64,000 nt of DNA from Brachypterus glaber (Eukaryota; Arthropoda; Insecta; Coleoptera; Kateretidae), in assembly GCA_958510825.1 (NCBI GenBank), contig OY294047.1, positions 35,995,747 to 36,059,746 of the forward strand, read 5' to 3'. The notes under the pieces are model-generated. The model saw only the letters and a program-made list of their open reading frames with translations, was not told the origin of the DNA and ran no database searches. How positions within the stretch are numbered: the first letter of the stretch is position 1; each line of letters opens with the position of its first letter. Below are positions 21,064-36,000 of the stretch, piece by piece. The translations under genes were made by a program, and so were the position numbers.

Positions 21064-24000
21064 GTAAGTATTAAAAAAAAAAATTAAAATCGATTTCCTC
21101 AAAAAGCACCATGACGATTATTTTTGTTTTGGTCTAAAAATACTTAGGGGACGTCCCTGAAACGTTTTCTGAAAAAAAAACAGTGTAGTAGTAAACTAGT
21201 GTTATCAAGTAATAAGCATTAATCGGAATAAATTCAGTTATGAATCATCAACGTTGAAAACACAGAAACATAGGCTTACGGAATAATTTTGCCGAATTAT
21301 GAGGGAAATTTATATAATGGTCACTAAATCGAAACATTTGACGACTAATTTGTTACACACAACAATATTGACTATACATATTAACTATAAATATGTATAT
21401 ATATCGGTGTTTTTCGAAGAAAATAAAAATGTAAATATTTAAAACCTCGCGTCAACGCTAGAATCGACGCGGCACCTATGCGAGCACTGGAAATTCGCCG
21501 ATGCCTGGTAATAAGGTGGTGATTTCCGTAAAACTAATGAAGTATAAATTTATAATTTCCCTCGTTTTTTAAAACTTCATCTCACTAGTCGGGTTATTAT
21601 ATTTCTAAAAATGGTCGTGCAAAAATTATGTAAGATTTTTAGGGGCGGGGGAGGGGGTTGTCAAAAATACTTTTTCTTACTACCAACTAGGTACATTACT
21701 TAATCAAAAAGTCGACAGTAATGGAAAGTACTATATCGAGCACACTTAGTGATAGATGAAATCAATACAAACAAAACCGTGTCTAAAGACAGAAAAAACG
21801 ATGTACCGCACAAGGACACTAAGTGTGCGACACTCACCATAGGGGGACATCTAGACTACTATTTTTAATTTTATATAGTGATTCCTGAAAAAATGATTTC
21901 TTGAATTTTCACATATAAATGTCCAAAATATTCTTAATAAAATAAGATTTTAACCCCTTGGCAGTGAGAAAAACATAATGCGCTACTCATAGGTAAGTTT
22001 TTTTTTGTCTTCGGTCGGGTTTATGGACCTCAGCTCCGCATCCATCCACAAAATACGACCTCACACAGAAAAATTTACTTACCTCTACTAAAGTTTATTT
22101 TTTTAAGGTATAGTTATTTTAAATTTGCCGCTAAATACTCCACAAGGTCCGATTTACACTGAAGCATGTGGCTTGTTTTGAATGTCAACATAACCAAAAT
22201 TTATAATCTTTGTTTACTTACTTTGTTTTTATGATGTTTTAATGTAAAAAAAGAGAATTGATAAAGCTGTTGCTAAAAACATTTTTGTATTCCTGTAGAA
22301 ACATTTGCTTATAAAATCGCTTTTATTCCAATAATATAGAGAAATAAACCATTGTTTTGTTCGGTTTTGTTCTTGTTAATGGCACGTCAAAGTTTTACGG
22401 TTGTGTAAATTGGGCCTAGTCATTTCGCTTACGATGCATGCGTATCTTACGTTGCTATGGTAATTTCAAGATTGTTTACAAGCGGGAAGGTTTAAAATAA
22501 CTATACCTTAAAAAAAATAAACTTTAGGAGCACAAATAACTATTCCTTAAATCTATTTTTATTTTTTATACAAAAATGCCAACAAATGTCTTACGTAATT
22601 TTTGCACAGCCCCTAATGGTGCTTTTAATTCAGATTCCAGAAAACAATAAAAACAATTTCGTTTTTGTTATTTAACATTTTTTGTTATTTATTGCTTTTG
22701 ATGAATTACCGTGATATTTTCCGTTTATTTTTTCCATTAGGTTTCCTTTTCCTTTCCGTGTTATTTTGGTCTAATCTTTTATTTATCGTTTTATCGGAAA
22801 ATTTTAAGTTAATAATAACTTCGGTAATAATAACTTGACGTGCCATTTCTGGAAATAATTTTTTATGATTAAATAGATACTTCCCACTTTGTTAAAAAAC
22901 GAAAAAAAAAAACGAGAAATACTTGAAACAGTTTAATAAAAAAAACTAGATGAACTGTTGCAAGCTTTGCAAAATGTCGAAGGTTACGTGTCATACAGTT
23001 TGTAGTGTCCAAGTTTGTTAGACAGAGATTTACATAGTTTCCAAAAGTTGCGTCGTGAAAATGGAACTGGGGTTATAACCGTTTGTTTTCGAATATTTTT
23101 GAACACTTTAACCTATACTACCCTACTAAGCTAGAAAGCAGTAACTCAATTTGTCAATAGCAGCCTTTTTAAAATATTACATCTGAATTGACGTGAAAAC
23201 GTTGCTATGCGACAAATGAAGTTCCTGCTTTTTAGCTTAATGGGGCAGTATAGCAGTTAAATAGAGATTTTAAATTCGGTGGACTACTTGAATCAAGAAA
23301 AATTACTTTTATTATAAGGATCAATTCTACCAAAATAAAAAAACTGTCATTTAAAAAAAAAACAATTTTTTTTTCGTTTTTCGCAAAAAGAAAATAAAGA
23401 AAAAAATAATTTTATTTTTTTCTTGTTTTTTTTTTGATTTTTTTTCCAAAAGTTTTCGTTTTTCAAAAAAATTCCTTTTTTTTTAATTTTTGTTTTTTTT
23501 TTCAAATCAAAAAAAAATATATATATATATATTCTTTTATTTATTTAAAAAAAATGTTTTTTTACTATTTCAAAAGTTTTCGTTTTTTAAAAAATACCTT
23601 TTTAATTTTTGTTTTTTTTTTTTCAAAAAAAAAAATTATTTTTTTTTATTTAAAAAAATGTTTTTTACTATTTAATGTGAATAGTATATAGTGGAATGCG
23701 TAGCATTACATATCTTCACGGTTTGTTATATATCTGTGGCTTGGTTCCAAAAGGGCCAATACCACTTTGTCAGTAGCAGCGTTTTCAAAAGATTACATCA
23801 GAGTTGACGTGAAAACGTTGCTATTGACAAAGTGACATTGGCCCTTTTAGAACCAAGCGACAGATATAATATACTATTATTGCAGATTTCTAAAACGTCA
23901 AAAAAAAATAAGAAAACGACCAAATTTTTGTTGACCTAGTGTGCATGAATACAATATTTCTGCAATTTTTGTGCCGACGTAATATGATATACTTCTGTCA

Positions 24001-27000
24001 TTTATTTCTACATTATGGAGCATGAATTTCTTTTCCTTATACCGCATAAATATAAAATATAGGGCCATTTTTTAGTGATATACGGCTTGTGATATGCTAA
24101 AGGATATTTTATACTAATTTATCAACAAAAAAACAAGCCGTGAAAATATGTAATGCTTCGCATTTCATAGTATACACATACTTAACATTATACCGGGTGA
24201 GTTTAATTTATGTCCACTCCCAAAATTAAGATTCATTTTCATTTAATAAAATCGAAACTTTGGTGATTTATATAATTTTACATTGGCTATAAAATGGCGA
24301 ATTTAGTTTTTTTTTTGTTTCACTTCCGGTTTCGCTGGAAACGACCTCAACTTTTGATTTTTAAAAGGAACACCCTATATATTTTTATATATTTTGATTC
24401 AGAATTAAATTCTTAGTACAAGCACGTATCATTTTTTAATTTTTGGCAAAACATGTAATTTTTTAATAAACTTTAATAGTATTTTTTTGCCAAAAAAATT
24501 TGATTGAAATACAATGGTATTGGTATCAGTCGTTAAAAAAAAATGTGATTTAATGGACCATTAAGTAAAAAAAAATAGTTTTATTGAAAAATATGATTTG
24601 CCTAGTTTTAAAGAGCTCCAAATTGGTTAATAAATAATACATTTTTTAATTTTTTTTTTAAATTACTTGCCAAAAATAATTTTGCATATTTTAAAGCTAA
24701 CTAGATTTAAAATAAATATCAAAATAAAAAAATTACATGTCCTGTGAAAAATTGACAAATGATACATGGTTGTACTTAGAATTTAATTCTGAATCAAAAT
24801 ATGTAAAAATATACAGGGTGCTTCATTTAAAAATCAGAAGTTGGGGTAATTTTCGGCAAAACCGGAAGTAAAACAAAAAAGAATAAATCCGTCATTTTAT
24901 AGCCAATGTAAAATTATATAAATCACCAAAGTTTCATTTTATATTATCGAAGAAAAATTAATCTTGGTTTTAGAGGTGGACATAGATAAAACTCACCCGG
25001 TATAGTATATTGCGTTTTCTCTCTATACTTTCCAAAATATGATATTTTAAGATAATTCGTACGCGTGGCGCCCCCTATAACTTTTTTGTTTATGGATGGA
25101 TTTTTAAAAATTGGTACCAATAAATACACAGCCACACAAAAATAAAAAAAGGTTAGGATTTTTTTATTATTCCTATGTATTTTGAGGCGCTGAATCCGAA
25201 TTTGAGGTCAAAATAGCACCTCATCTGATTAGTTTTGGAGAACATCAAAAAACCTTATTTTCGAGTATGCAAATAACGTTTTTTGAGGTTATCTTCAAAA
25301 CTAATCGGATGCTATTTTGACCTCAAATTCGGATTCAGCGCCTCAAAATACAATGGTTTCCAAAAAAAATCTTAACCTTTTTTTTTCTTTTTGTGGTCAC
25401 TCACGTAGTCACACAAAACAAAGGTCAAGAATTTTTCGGAGAACATTGTATTTATATGTATTTTGAGTCGCTGAATCCAAATTTTAGGTCAAAATAGCAG
25501 CTCATCAGATTAGTTTTAGAGATAACCTCAAAAAACGTTAAAATCCAAAATAGCACCTCTTTCGATTAATTTTTCAAAAAACGTTATTTTCGAGTAAATT
25601 TATAGTCTGAAAATTTGGGTTTGGAATTTTCCTTCAATTTTTTGAATAATTTTTTGAAAAATGGTCCCCTGTAACTATTTTTCAAGAATAAAGTTTTTAT
25701 TTTGGGTGGAATTTGATGATTTTGAAATTTTAAAAAAAAATCGTATAACGCTCTTTTAGTCATGAGACTGTGAAGAGTATGAAAAACGTACAGGGTAGCC
25801 CATAAGTCTCTTTACCATTTAAAAATTTAATAACTTTTTTGTTTGTCAATTTTTTTAATTTATTTCTTTTACAATATAGAGTACAGGAAATGGAGTTTTT
25901 TTGAACTATTCATAAAAAATCATGTGTTTTAAATGACGTCCATTTTCCGCTTTGCAAGCATGGGCTCTTTTTACGACATTTTCCATGACGGCTCTTAACA
26001 TGTATGGCTCCAGGTTGAAGGTATTTCTATGCTAATATATCTCTCTGGAGGGCACCATGGCCCCCATGACCCCCCCTAAATCCGCCCATGTTTCCTGTAC
26101 TCTATATTGTAAAAGAAATAAATAAAAAAAATTGACAAACAAAAAAGTTATTCAATTTTTAAATGGTAAAGTGACTTATAGGCCACCTTGTATAAGTTTC
26201 TCTATAGAGAAGCAAGCTCGAAATTAAAACGATCTATTCATGTGGAGATAACATAATTTCCAAATTAGGGACAAGTCAAACAAAAAAAGATAAAGGAATA
26301 ATTAATGTGTAAAAAATAACCCTTTTCAGATCTGCGTTCTGCGCTTTTCAGTGCGAGGGCAGTAACTTATACTGGTAGAATGAAAAACGAAGTAATATAC
26401 CCTATTTCATTTCATTATTAGTAGCTATTTGGTAATTTTGATTTTTATGATTGGTGCTGATATTAGTTGTTTTGATTAAGGTTGCAATTATGGTATCAAT
26501 TTTGAAGTTTTTCAAAATTATTTTTCTCTTGTCACTGTCAGAAATAAAATTTGGTAGTTTTTTTTGAAAATGCATCCATAAATTTTATATAAGCAAACAA
26601 AGTGATATAATTTAGTGATAAAATAAATAAGTGTATAATAAATAAGTCATAAATAAGTGATAATAAATTGTGGTGGATATTTAACAGAATATAGAGACTT
26701 CTAAGGTATTTTTCAATCATGCTTTAAAATAATGTTGTCACTTTTCTTCGTTATATACGGGTAAAGCATCAGAACATACATTTTATTATATCATATGCAT
26801 TTTTGAGTTACGTCTAGAACTCTTGGAGATATGGGCACGAGAAGAAAAAAAAGCTAGATACGGATCCTTCATTGCGCGAGTAAACTCGCACTTGACCATT
26901 ATTTTTACTGGATACCTACTATAGTATATTTAACTTCAAGGTACAGTAGAAGTAAATAAAAGAATCGCGCACGCGGCAGCTGGCGCGTGGTTTCATTGGT

Positions 27001-30000
27001 TAAAACACTCGAATACTGCGAGAGTAGGGATGTAGAAAATTAAACAAGTCAGTACGTGAGCATATGCGATGAAGCGTACAATGCATTTCAATGGACCGTT
27101 ATAAAGAAATATTTTATTTTGAGTCCTACCCTGTCACTATATCCGTTGTTGTCACGTGCGTTTGTTTACACTTACTGCATTTTAAATAATATGGTATATT
27201 ATAGTTATTATTATTACTATATATAATAACAATTATTTGTACCTAAATAATATAGTCCTTTGTATTAAAACAAACATTCCTTAGCTGTTCTTATGAAAGG
27301 AATTTCTCGAAAGTTAAAACTTTCGGGGCTTTATAACTACATTTGCAAACGTAGAATGTAACTAAAATTAACTTAAAGTTGAAAGAGTTTTTTTAGGTGG
27401 CAACAGTCAACCAAAACTGTGTTAACCCAAATAATGTTAAACTAACTTCAAAGTCTTAAATATAAATTTTGAAAGGGAAATTCGGCAAAATAAAGGACGG
27501 TGTTACATCACGATTGAGTTAAAAGCTCGAAAGCTGGGGTGCTTTACATTAACCCTACACACTAAAGTACGCCGAGGCTGTACGTGCTCCATAATAGAGC
27601 TTCTATTTAAAATTTATTTTTCTATGACCTTTCTAACACGACTTTACTTTCACTTTCATTGATTAGTTTTTTCATAGTGTCACAAAGTGGCACTTTTCTG
27701 ATGTCTAAAATTTTGCACACGTTGGGACGAAAGGCCTTTGCCATGGTTTGAGGTGACGAGGGCGTAAGTTTGCACAGTTGAAGATTTTTTTTAGTCATTA
27801 ATCATAATCATAATTTGAACATGAAAAAAGGAGCGTGTTTCTTCTTAAAAATATTTGGACACAAAACAGGACTAGTTATTAACATAAAAATATGTAATTT
27901 TATTTTATTTCTCTTTTGCAAAGGCCGCCCCCTTAACATAAACAAAAATTTTATGTCACTATTTTGGTAACAATATGTGAAGGAATACCTAGTCCAAATT
28001 TCATTAAAATATTGCAATAAATAAAGTCACAGCAAACCTTAGCTTCCAGTGCTAAAAACCGCCAAAATATCGCCGATATGCTTACCAGATTTTGAAGCAC
28101 AACACAACAGTAGGGCAGCTGTTGAAGTACTGAGCGCGTCTCGGCACTTCTAGAAAGCGAACTGCTAACATCAAACCTTTCTGCTATACTGCCAGATTCA
28201 AAGAAAAAAAAATCATATTACCTGTGGGCAAAGTTGTATGCTCTGGGCAAAGTTGCAAGGTTTTACGGTATTCTTTGTTCAGGACGTTGGTCAAGCGCTT
28301 ACTTTCTGTTTCCACCTTGGGTTTTATATATGGCCCAAAGTTTTTGGCCACTTTTAGGTCTGTGCATGGTTTTCTAGACTGTCAATTTTTTATTGGAGTG
28401 AGGTCTCACTAATCCCAGCTGTCCGGCTCAGTACCTCTCCTGTTTTTAATCCCAGCTGTCCGGCTCAGTGCCTCTCCTGTTTTTAACCGACTTCCAAAAA
28501 GGAGGAGATAATCAATTCGACGTGTGACTTTGTTTTTTTTTATGTTTGTTCCCGCATAACTTTGGAACAAATGAAGGGAATTTGATGAAACCTTTTGCAA
28601 CTTAAAGGTGGTCCCGTTTTAATTTGACGCTCAGATAATGCCGGGCAATCCGGATAATTAAGATAAATCTAATCGTTTTAACGCAATTTCACTTAATACC
28701 GGCTTAATTTGGTTCTAATACCAACCAATTTTTTTAGAAAATGATCGGATAACTCGGATAACTTAATTAAGGAGTCATTCAAATATTACGATATCTTTTA
28801 AATGCCGCTAAACTTGATTCTGTGGACTTTATATTAAAATACCAAGAAAAAATTATAAAATTTGGGATTATACTATAAGGCATTATTTCATTATTACTTA
28901 ACGCTTAAAGTTTAACAAAGATTTTCTTTAGTATTTCGTTTAGAATAAGGTTGGTTGGACTCTTGGGCGCTGAAATAAAAATACTATTAAATTTATTTTT
29001 TAGAAATTTATCTTTAAGATGATGACGTCAGAACGCACTAATAGTGCGTTGTAACGTCAACAGCTTGCCGAGATGGAAGGACAACAATAATTTAGCTTAG
29101 ATGACGTTACAAATCTACAAGTTTTGTGTCTCTAAAAAGTAAAAAATTACAACTTTTCGCAAAAAAAATGAACCGACTTCTGTATCTAAAAAGTAAAAAA
29201 TAAAAAATAAGCCGGTGCCAATTTTACCACTCCCTAAATTAAATACTAACAATTATTTATGTTGTTAAATTGTTTGCTGTGAAATTGGCACCGACTTATT
29301 TTTTTATTTTTTGCTTTTTAGAGACAGAAGTCGGTTCATGTTTTTTGCGAAAAGTTTTTATTAGCATTTAAAGACTGCATGACTAAATTCACCTTATTTC
29401 ATGATGCGAAATGTGGAAAGTCAATCTACTTAATGGACTTTATAATTCCAATATAAATCATATTTTAACTTGCAAATATTATTTAATGTAGCTGACGTTC
29501 ATGATTTATGTCTCATTGTAGGCATCTCTTATTTAAGCCTCGTAATTTACCGCCTTAAGAAACATTATCGTATTCGACAGGCCCAGTGGATAAATCTTAT
29601 CCATTGGGGAGATAACCCTTAACTGGTGCGGTCTACAGGGATGCCGCAAGGGATTTTTATTGAGAGGGGGGGGACAGGTCAAACAATTTCCCAACTAAAT
29701 GTTAACTATTTGGCAGACTAACATTTCTACTCTAAATTTCTCTACTCCCTAACATCCCTACTCCATAACATCCTTACTCCACAACAACTCTACTCCGTAA
29801 CATCTCTACTCCATAACATCTCTACTCCGTAACAACTCTACTCCACACTATATGCACTGTATTAGCCACTTAATAATAAATGAGCAGTTCAAAGAACAAA
29901 GAATCTTCTTCTTCTAGATTATTTTATTTTTTTCCTAGAAAACGTTTATCTTTAAATGTAAATCTAGAACAATCATAAATGAATTATTCTAAAAGCAACA

Positions 30001-33000
30001 ATGACCGCGTACTCTTATCATGCACTAATATGTAAGTAATTAATAAACTGAATTCATTTTTGACAGTGACTTAGCATGACAAATATTCTTTTGAGTTAAG
30101 ACAAGTGGCTAATCGAGTGTCTATAGTGTGGAGTAGAGTTGTTACGGAGTAGAGATGTTATGGAGTGGAGATGTTACGGAGTAGAGTTGTTGTGGAGTAG
30201 GGATGTTATGGAGTAGGGATGTTAGGGAGTAGAGAAATTTAGAGTAGAGATGTTAGTCTGCCAACTATTTTAGCAAAAAATTAAACCCCTGTAAAATTTT
30301 GATTACTAAAAAAAAAGTCCTCTCCAAATTTCCCAATTCTACCTCTGATAAATTTTGATTACTAAAAAAAGGTTCTCGACTCTCCAAATTTACCAAGTCT
30401 ACCACTCCGTTTCCCAATTTCTCTCAGAGCTATACTGCCCTGCTAAGACAAGTTGTTCTATCTACAAATTAGATGTTTTGACATATGGCCAGTTTTATTG
30501 TTTTAGTTTGCACTTTTTGAAAACATTTTTAAATAAATATGGGTTCTGCTTTATTTTAAATAAAAAATACGTGATATTCTTTGAAAAAAAAAATATTTAT
30601 TTTTTGTGAGAAAAATAAATTGTCATACTTAATGCATTTGTCATATCTGAGAAATTTAGGACAATGTCTAAATAAAAAGTCCAATAAAATTACTAACATA
30701 TGTAAAGTTAGTCCTAGTCCTGACTTATTCGTCTAGTAAAGACTAGTTAGGGCAATTTTATTTAGAAAACATTGAACATATTTCATATCTTAGGCTAATT
30801 TTCAAGATTTGGACTTTAGATAGATAGATTTCTTTTTAGTAGGCACATGGGGCTAGTGTAATGCAATCCAATGGTGTGCTTATCTCAAAAATTGAATTTT
30901 TTCAGTTAGGACAACTTGTCTTAGCAGGGCCGTATTATACTGCCATTATACCCCTGCCAAACATTTTTTATAACTAAAAAAAAAGGCCTCATCTCTACAA
31001 ACTTTCCAACTCTACCAGTCAATTTTTTCAACTACTGCAAATTTCCAAACTCTGCCACTTAATTTTAGTAGATTTTTCCTAGAGCTTAGTTGGGGGGGGG
31101 GGGAGAATTTTTTATTCTAAGACTCTTATGGACTTTAAAAACCTCTGTATACCAGTTTTCACGAAAACTAATTATAAGATTCAGTTTTAGCGACTTTAAA
31201 AACCCCTATAAACCAATTTTCACGAAAACTACACCCCATCCCTTAGGGGGTGGAGTTAGAATTTTTGAATTCTAAGATTTAGTTTTAGCGACTTAAAAAT
31301 CCCTATATACCAATTTTCTCGAAAATACGGTACTAATTTTGACGAGAATGTTTAAAACATTTAAAAATATTTACCGTCTCACCCCCTCAGGTGAATTTTT
31401 ACTATCAAATTCAATTTCATCGACCTCAAAAACCCCTATACAGCAATTTTTAAGTTTTTGTAAAAAAATATTGTTTTTTTTCCATTTGTCCCCCTTGCCT
31501 CACTCCAATGTTCACCAAGAATAATCCAAACCTAGCGAGCGAGAACTTTCGGTAACTTACATTTATGCCATATTTCAAGTCTCTAACTTAAAGCGTTCTA
31601 TAGACCACGCCGAATTTTTAAGTTTTTGTAAAAAAATATTGTTTTTTTTCCATTTGTCCCCCTTGCCTCACTCCAATGTTCACCAAGAATAATCCAAACC
31701 TAGCGAGCGAGAACTTTCGGTAACTTACATTTATGCCATATTTCAAGTCTCTAACTTAAAGCGTTCTATAGACCACGCCGAACCACTTAAGGGTTAATTA
31801 ACGTCGAATATTTTACTTTTCACACTAGTTCGAAAAATTAACCTTTTCGTACAGCTTAATTATACACAGTAGAGTTTTAAGATTAATTCGAATAAAATAA
31901 AAGTAGAAATTATTTCAATAGCCGTAAAATTTTACTAAGTTTTAGAAATACAACTATCTTGCATTTCCAAATAAAATAAATGAAACGATAGTTTTCCTAT
32001 TTTAAACTTATCGATTAGGTATACCTATAAATAGGTAGGTACTCAAACTAACAACAATGAGCTTTAACGCGTCACGTCTTAAAGATTAATGGAAACAAAT
32101 AATAAATGAGTTTATAAACTGAGTATTCTGAAATATTTTGTAAACCCCTTAGTTGTTGTAACATGCGGTATTCTTTGAACATAAGTTTTGACAGTGGAAT
32201 TTACATAATATGTGCTAATAGTTATTTATTATTGCAAAGATAAGGTTGGGTTTATTTAAGGCTTAAACTTTCAGCAAAGTTTTTGAAAATACAGTAAATT
32301 CCCAGCGGGAATCGAACTCTAGACGCTTGGATTAAAGATCAGATTGCTGATACACACTGAAATAAACGGCAAAAACTTTTTTGGAAAAAATATTTTTTTT
32401 ATTTGAAACAGATTACAGTCACGGTGGGCTGAAACAAACTTTTAGTTCAACTTCTTGCCAGATTTGATTTTTTTTTTCATAAATTTTGTGTTTATGTTAA
32501 ATCTATCAATTTAAAACTAAAAATAAGAAAAAATCTTTGTGCAAGGTACAAATTTGTTCAAAAAGTGCAAAAAAGATATGAAAAAAAATGCGATTTTTGG
32601 CCATCGAAATCTTTTTTTTGTCAATTCTGTTAATCTTTGTTCCAAATTTAAAGTCGTCAAACTTTCTTAAAATATCGTAAAATTTATTTGCACCGACGAA
32701 GTATATCCACGGTAAAAATATTTGAGTGACATTTAGTAGTACTGGAATTATATAATTATTAGTATTACTAATATAATTCTAAATCAATTGCTCATTTGCA
32801 CCAAAATTTCACTTCCTAATAATATAAGTAAGTAAAATTTGGTGCAAATGAACAATTTGTTTTTAAGACTTGATACAGAAATATTTACAATTTTGGCGAA
32901 GGCGCCTTAGTATACTATAGTCTGACACACAGTAAGTAAACTACGACGAAAGGGGGAGGTATACACGGAGCGGCTAGCGCGCTCTCAACTTTACGATTAA

Positions 33001-36000
33001 AGCGTCATAAGTCAGGAGTGTGCAAGTGAGAGGTACACACATTCTTTTAATAGCTTTAAAACCGTGTGTCAAACAATAACTGAAGTTTTTTTATGATACC
33101 TATGTGAGTAATAACTAGAACTCGGATCAAGGTTCAAGGTATTCATTTACCCGATAATGACTTAAAACTCACTGGTAATTCAATGCGGGAATATTTAGTT
33201 CCGTTGGTGCCGTTTGCACTAAACTAAGGAATACCCAACGCTAAAGAAATTAGAGTCACTCTGTCTGGCTTTAGTCGGCTGACGCTGCTAGATAGAGTGA
33301 CTATTGTTTGACACACGGATGTGTGGCTATGAAAAATCCGTGAGGAATGTGTGTGCCTCTCACTTGCACGCGTGCACGCTTATGACGTAAAGAAGAGAGC
33401 GCGCTGTCCGTTCGGTGATACCTCCCCCTTTCGTCTGAGCTTTCTTACCGTGTGGATGATTATAAAAGAGATAATAGAATTATTAAAGGGCGAATTATTA
33501 TACTATTCACAGCGCCTGCGCTAGAATAGTATTATACGGTTGTTTCTAATTTTCCAAAATTTTCAAAAATCGTCCTAGACAAAAACTGCTTGGATATAAA
33601 TATGTTTCATGAAAAAATAATAAACTTTTTTTTTGTCCGTACCTCCGTCCGCCTGTCGCGATTTTTGTTAACGCGATAACTCAAAAACGAATAATCCGAT
33701 CGACTTGAAATTCTCAGGAAAAATCAAATTCTATAAGGCGATCTATATTGTTTTTAAAAGTAATCCCACCAAAAACAAAAACGTCCGATTAACTTTTTGA
33801 GGAAAAATTACTTTTATTATAAGGATCAATTCTACCAATTTTGAAAGTAATCCCCGCAAAAACAAGAAAGTTATGGGGGGTTAAACTTTTTTAAAAATTA
33901 AAAAAACCATAATTAAAAAAAATCAAATTTTTTTCGTTTTTCACAAAAAGAAAATAAAAAAAGTTGAAAAATTTTAAAACTTTTTTTTAAGTTTTTTTCT
34001 ATATTTTTTGATTTTTTCTTTTGTGATTTTTTTTTTTCGTTTTTCAAAAAAAAGATCTTTTTTTTTTTAATTTTATTTTTCAAATATTTTTCGTTTTCGC
34101 AAAAATAAAATAAATAAAAATTGATTTTTTTTTTATTTTTTCTTTAAATTTGTTTTCCAAATATGCGTAGCATTACATATCTTCACGGCTTGTTTGTTCC
34201 TTGTCTTCAAGAATTTTTGTCTTAGACTTCATTAAAAAGTTGTATTAATGATAGGGATTCCTTTGACATTTTTTCGTTTGTTTCAGCTTTCGACAAAGAG
34301 TTCGGCGTGGAACCGAATGACACCAACGTTACCGAATTACAGCCTGTAGTACTTCATTGCAAAATCCATTCCTTTCCTACTGCTCAAATTGAGTGGGAAT
34401 TTAATAATACACCTCTACCTCATAGCGTAAGGTAAGCTTTTGTAGGATAATAAATTTGAGTCAGGCTTTATTAAAAAAAAACAACAAACAGATTTTTTTA
34501 AACGCTATATAGCGTTTACTATATAAATTTTAAAAGAAATCATCGAGGGCGTCATAACACAGGGGCGTATCTTCTATATATTAACACGTCCCTATGTCAT
34601 GAAACCCTCGATATAATAAAATCAATGAGTAATACTTAATAAAAAATTAAAAAATTCTATTTAACGAAAAAATGTGTTTATCCACGGCCGTGATTAATAG
34701 GCCTATTAATCACGGGTCTGTATAAATAAACCGTTTAAAATTTAAAACGACCATGGATAAAGTATAGTATTCTACTCGCGTATAATAGCTATTAATCATT
34801 CGGGTGATTGGGTCACTCGCCTTTCGGCTCGTGTCCCAAAATTCACCCTCTTTGATTAATAACAATTAATTGAATTGAATAATATACTATTTTTATTTTC
34901 GGAAATTTGTTTTATCCAAAACATACAGATAATAAGACAATTACTAGCTTTATTTTAAATTAACCCACACGTGGTTTTTACTTTACAGATTGGAAAGTTA
35001 TTTATTTTATCTCCTTTTATCCGCTCAATTGTCACTTGTCAAATTATTTTCTTGTAAACGTCATTAAAATTATTTATAAAAATATTAATTTCTAAGCTAT
35101 TTATTGGATAAAACTTTGTATGTCACTCGTGATTTAACTAATATTGCCCTCTCTAAAATTAACCCACCCTGCCTTCAACCTCGTGGATTAATTTTCTCAT
35201 GGGCAAGTCCTAGTTCCTCTCTCGTACCATAAATAACTATTTTCGGACTGATTTTAAGTAGGAGAGTATCACTTTTAGGGCCACCAGCAAAGTAACATTT
35301 TACCTTTCTTGGACTGGTAAAGTCCAGTCCAGTTACTGGACTCCAGTAACATTTTACGCGTTAATTATTAAGAAAAAGTAACCCTTTTCGGAATGGTATC
35401 GTAAATAGCTAAAAGTAATTATACTTTTTTCAGATATGTTCCTCTCCCTTCGGGAGCCCTATTAATTACAAAGACTCGTTATGCAGATTCAGGTTCATAT
35501 AGGTAAGTTAATTTTTTTTAATTAAAAATACCATCTTGCTAAAATCCATGCATCGCGATCAATAAAAAAGTACTACATCCAGGGCCAGATTTACTGAAGT
35601 TTGGTCGTCAACTAAAAATTTTCCACCCCTATAATTTACCGCCTTAAGCAGTTGCCTAGTATTGCCTAATAGAAAATATGGCCCTATACGCAGCCAAAAA
35701 TAATATCGCTTTTTCACTACTAGCTTTAGAACGTACCATTATTTATCATGTATTTACCCTAGTATAAATTTAACGTTAGAATAACGTTTTTGTAACGTTA
35801 GAAAACTGTATTAAAGTACAAGTATAAAATATGTGCAAATTTCCCGTTTTTAACGTTAGAATCAAACGTTAGTTACAAACGTTAATCTAACGTTAGATAT
35901 TTAAGTTAGAAAGACGTTATTAGTACGTTTAATTTCTAACTTTCGGGAGGGAGCGTGGCCAACTAGGAAATTTCTACCTGCATCATAAAATGGCAGCTAG

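Larger units (their letters stand above)
21064..34286 (+). other. Intron 1 (13.2 kb), repeat-rich
   Basis: Bounded by GTAAGT and TTTGTTTCAG. The individual elements are listed separately. Stretches 21070-22080, 26200-28400 and 31800-32280 show no recognised gene or repeat. No open frame inside shows an Ig or FN3 signature, so no missing exon was found. Confidence 0.85.
34432..35433 (+). other. Intron 2
   Basis: It contains a perfect 28-bp palindrome at 34688-34715 and the hairpin cassette at 34755-34895. The remainder, including CTGGACTGGTAAAGTCCAGTCC-like inverted bases near 35320, has no coding signal. Confidence 0.85.

Noticed and set aside
29711..30263. Promoter or binding-site array based on the CTACTCC repeats
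   Set aside because: The inverted arrangement with a target duplication explains the repeats as transposon arms.
32296..32365. Functional tRNA gene
   Set aside because: The T-arm is good but the acceptor stem and A-box are not; more likely a pseudo-tRNA or SINE head.
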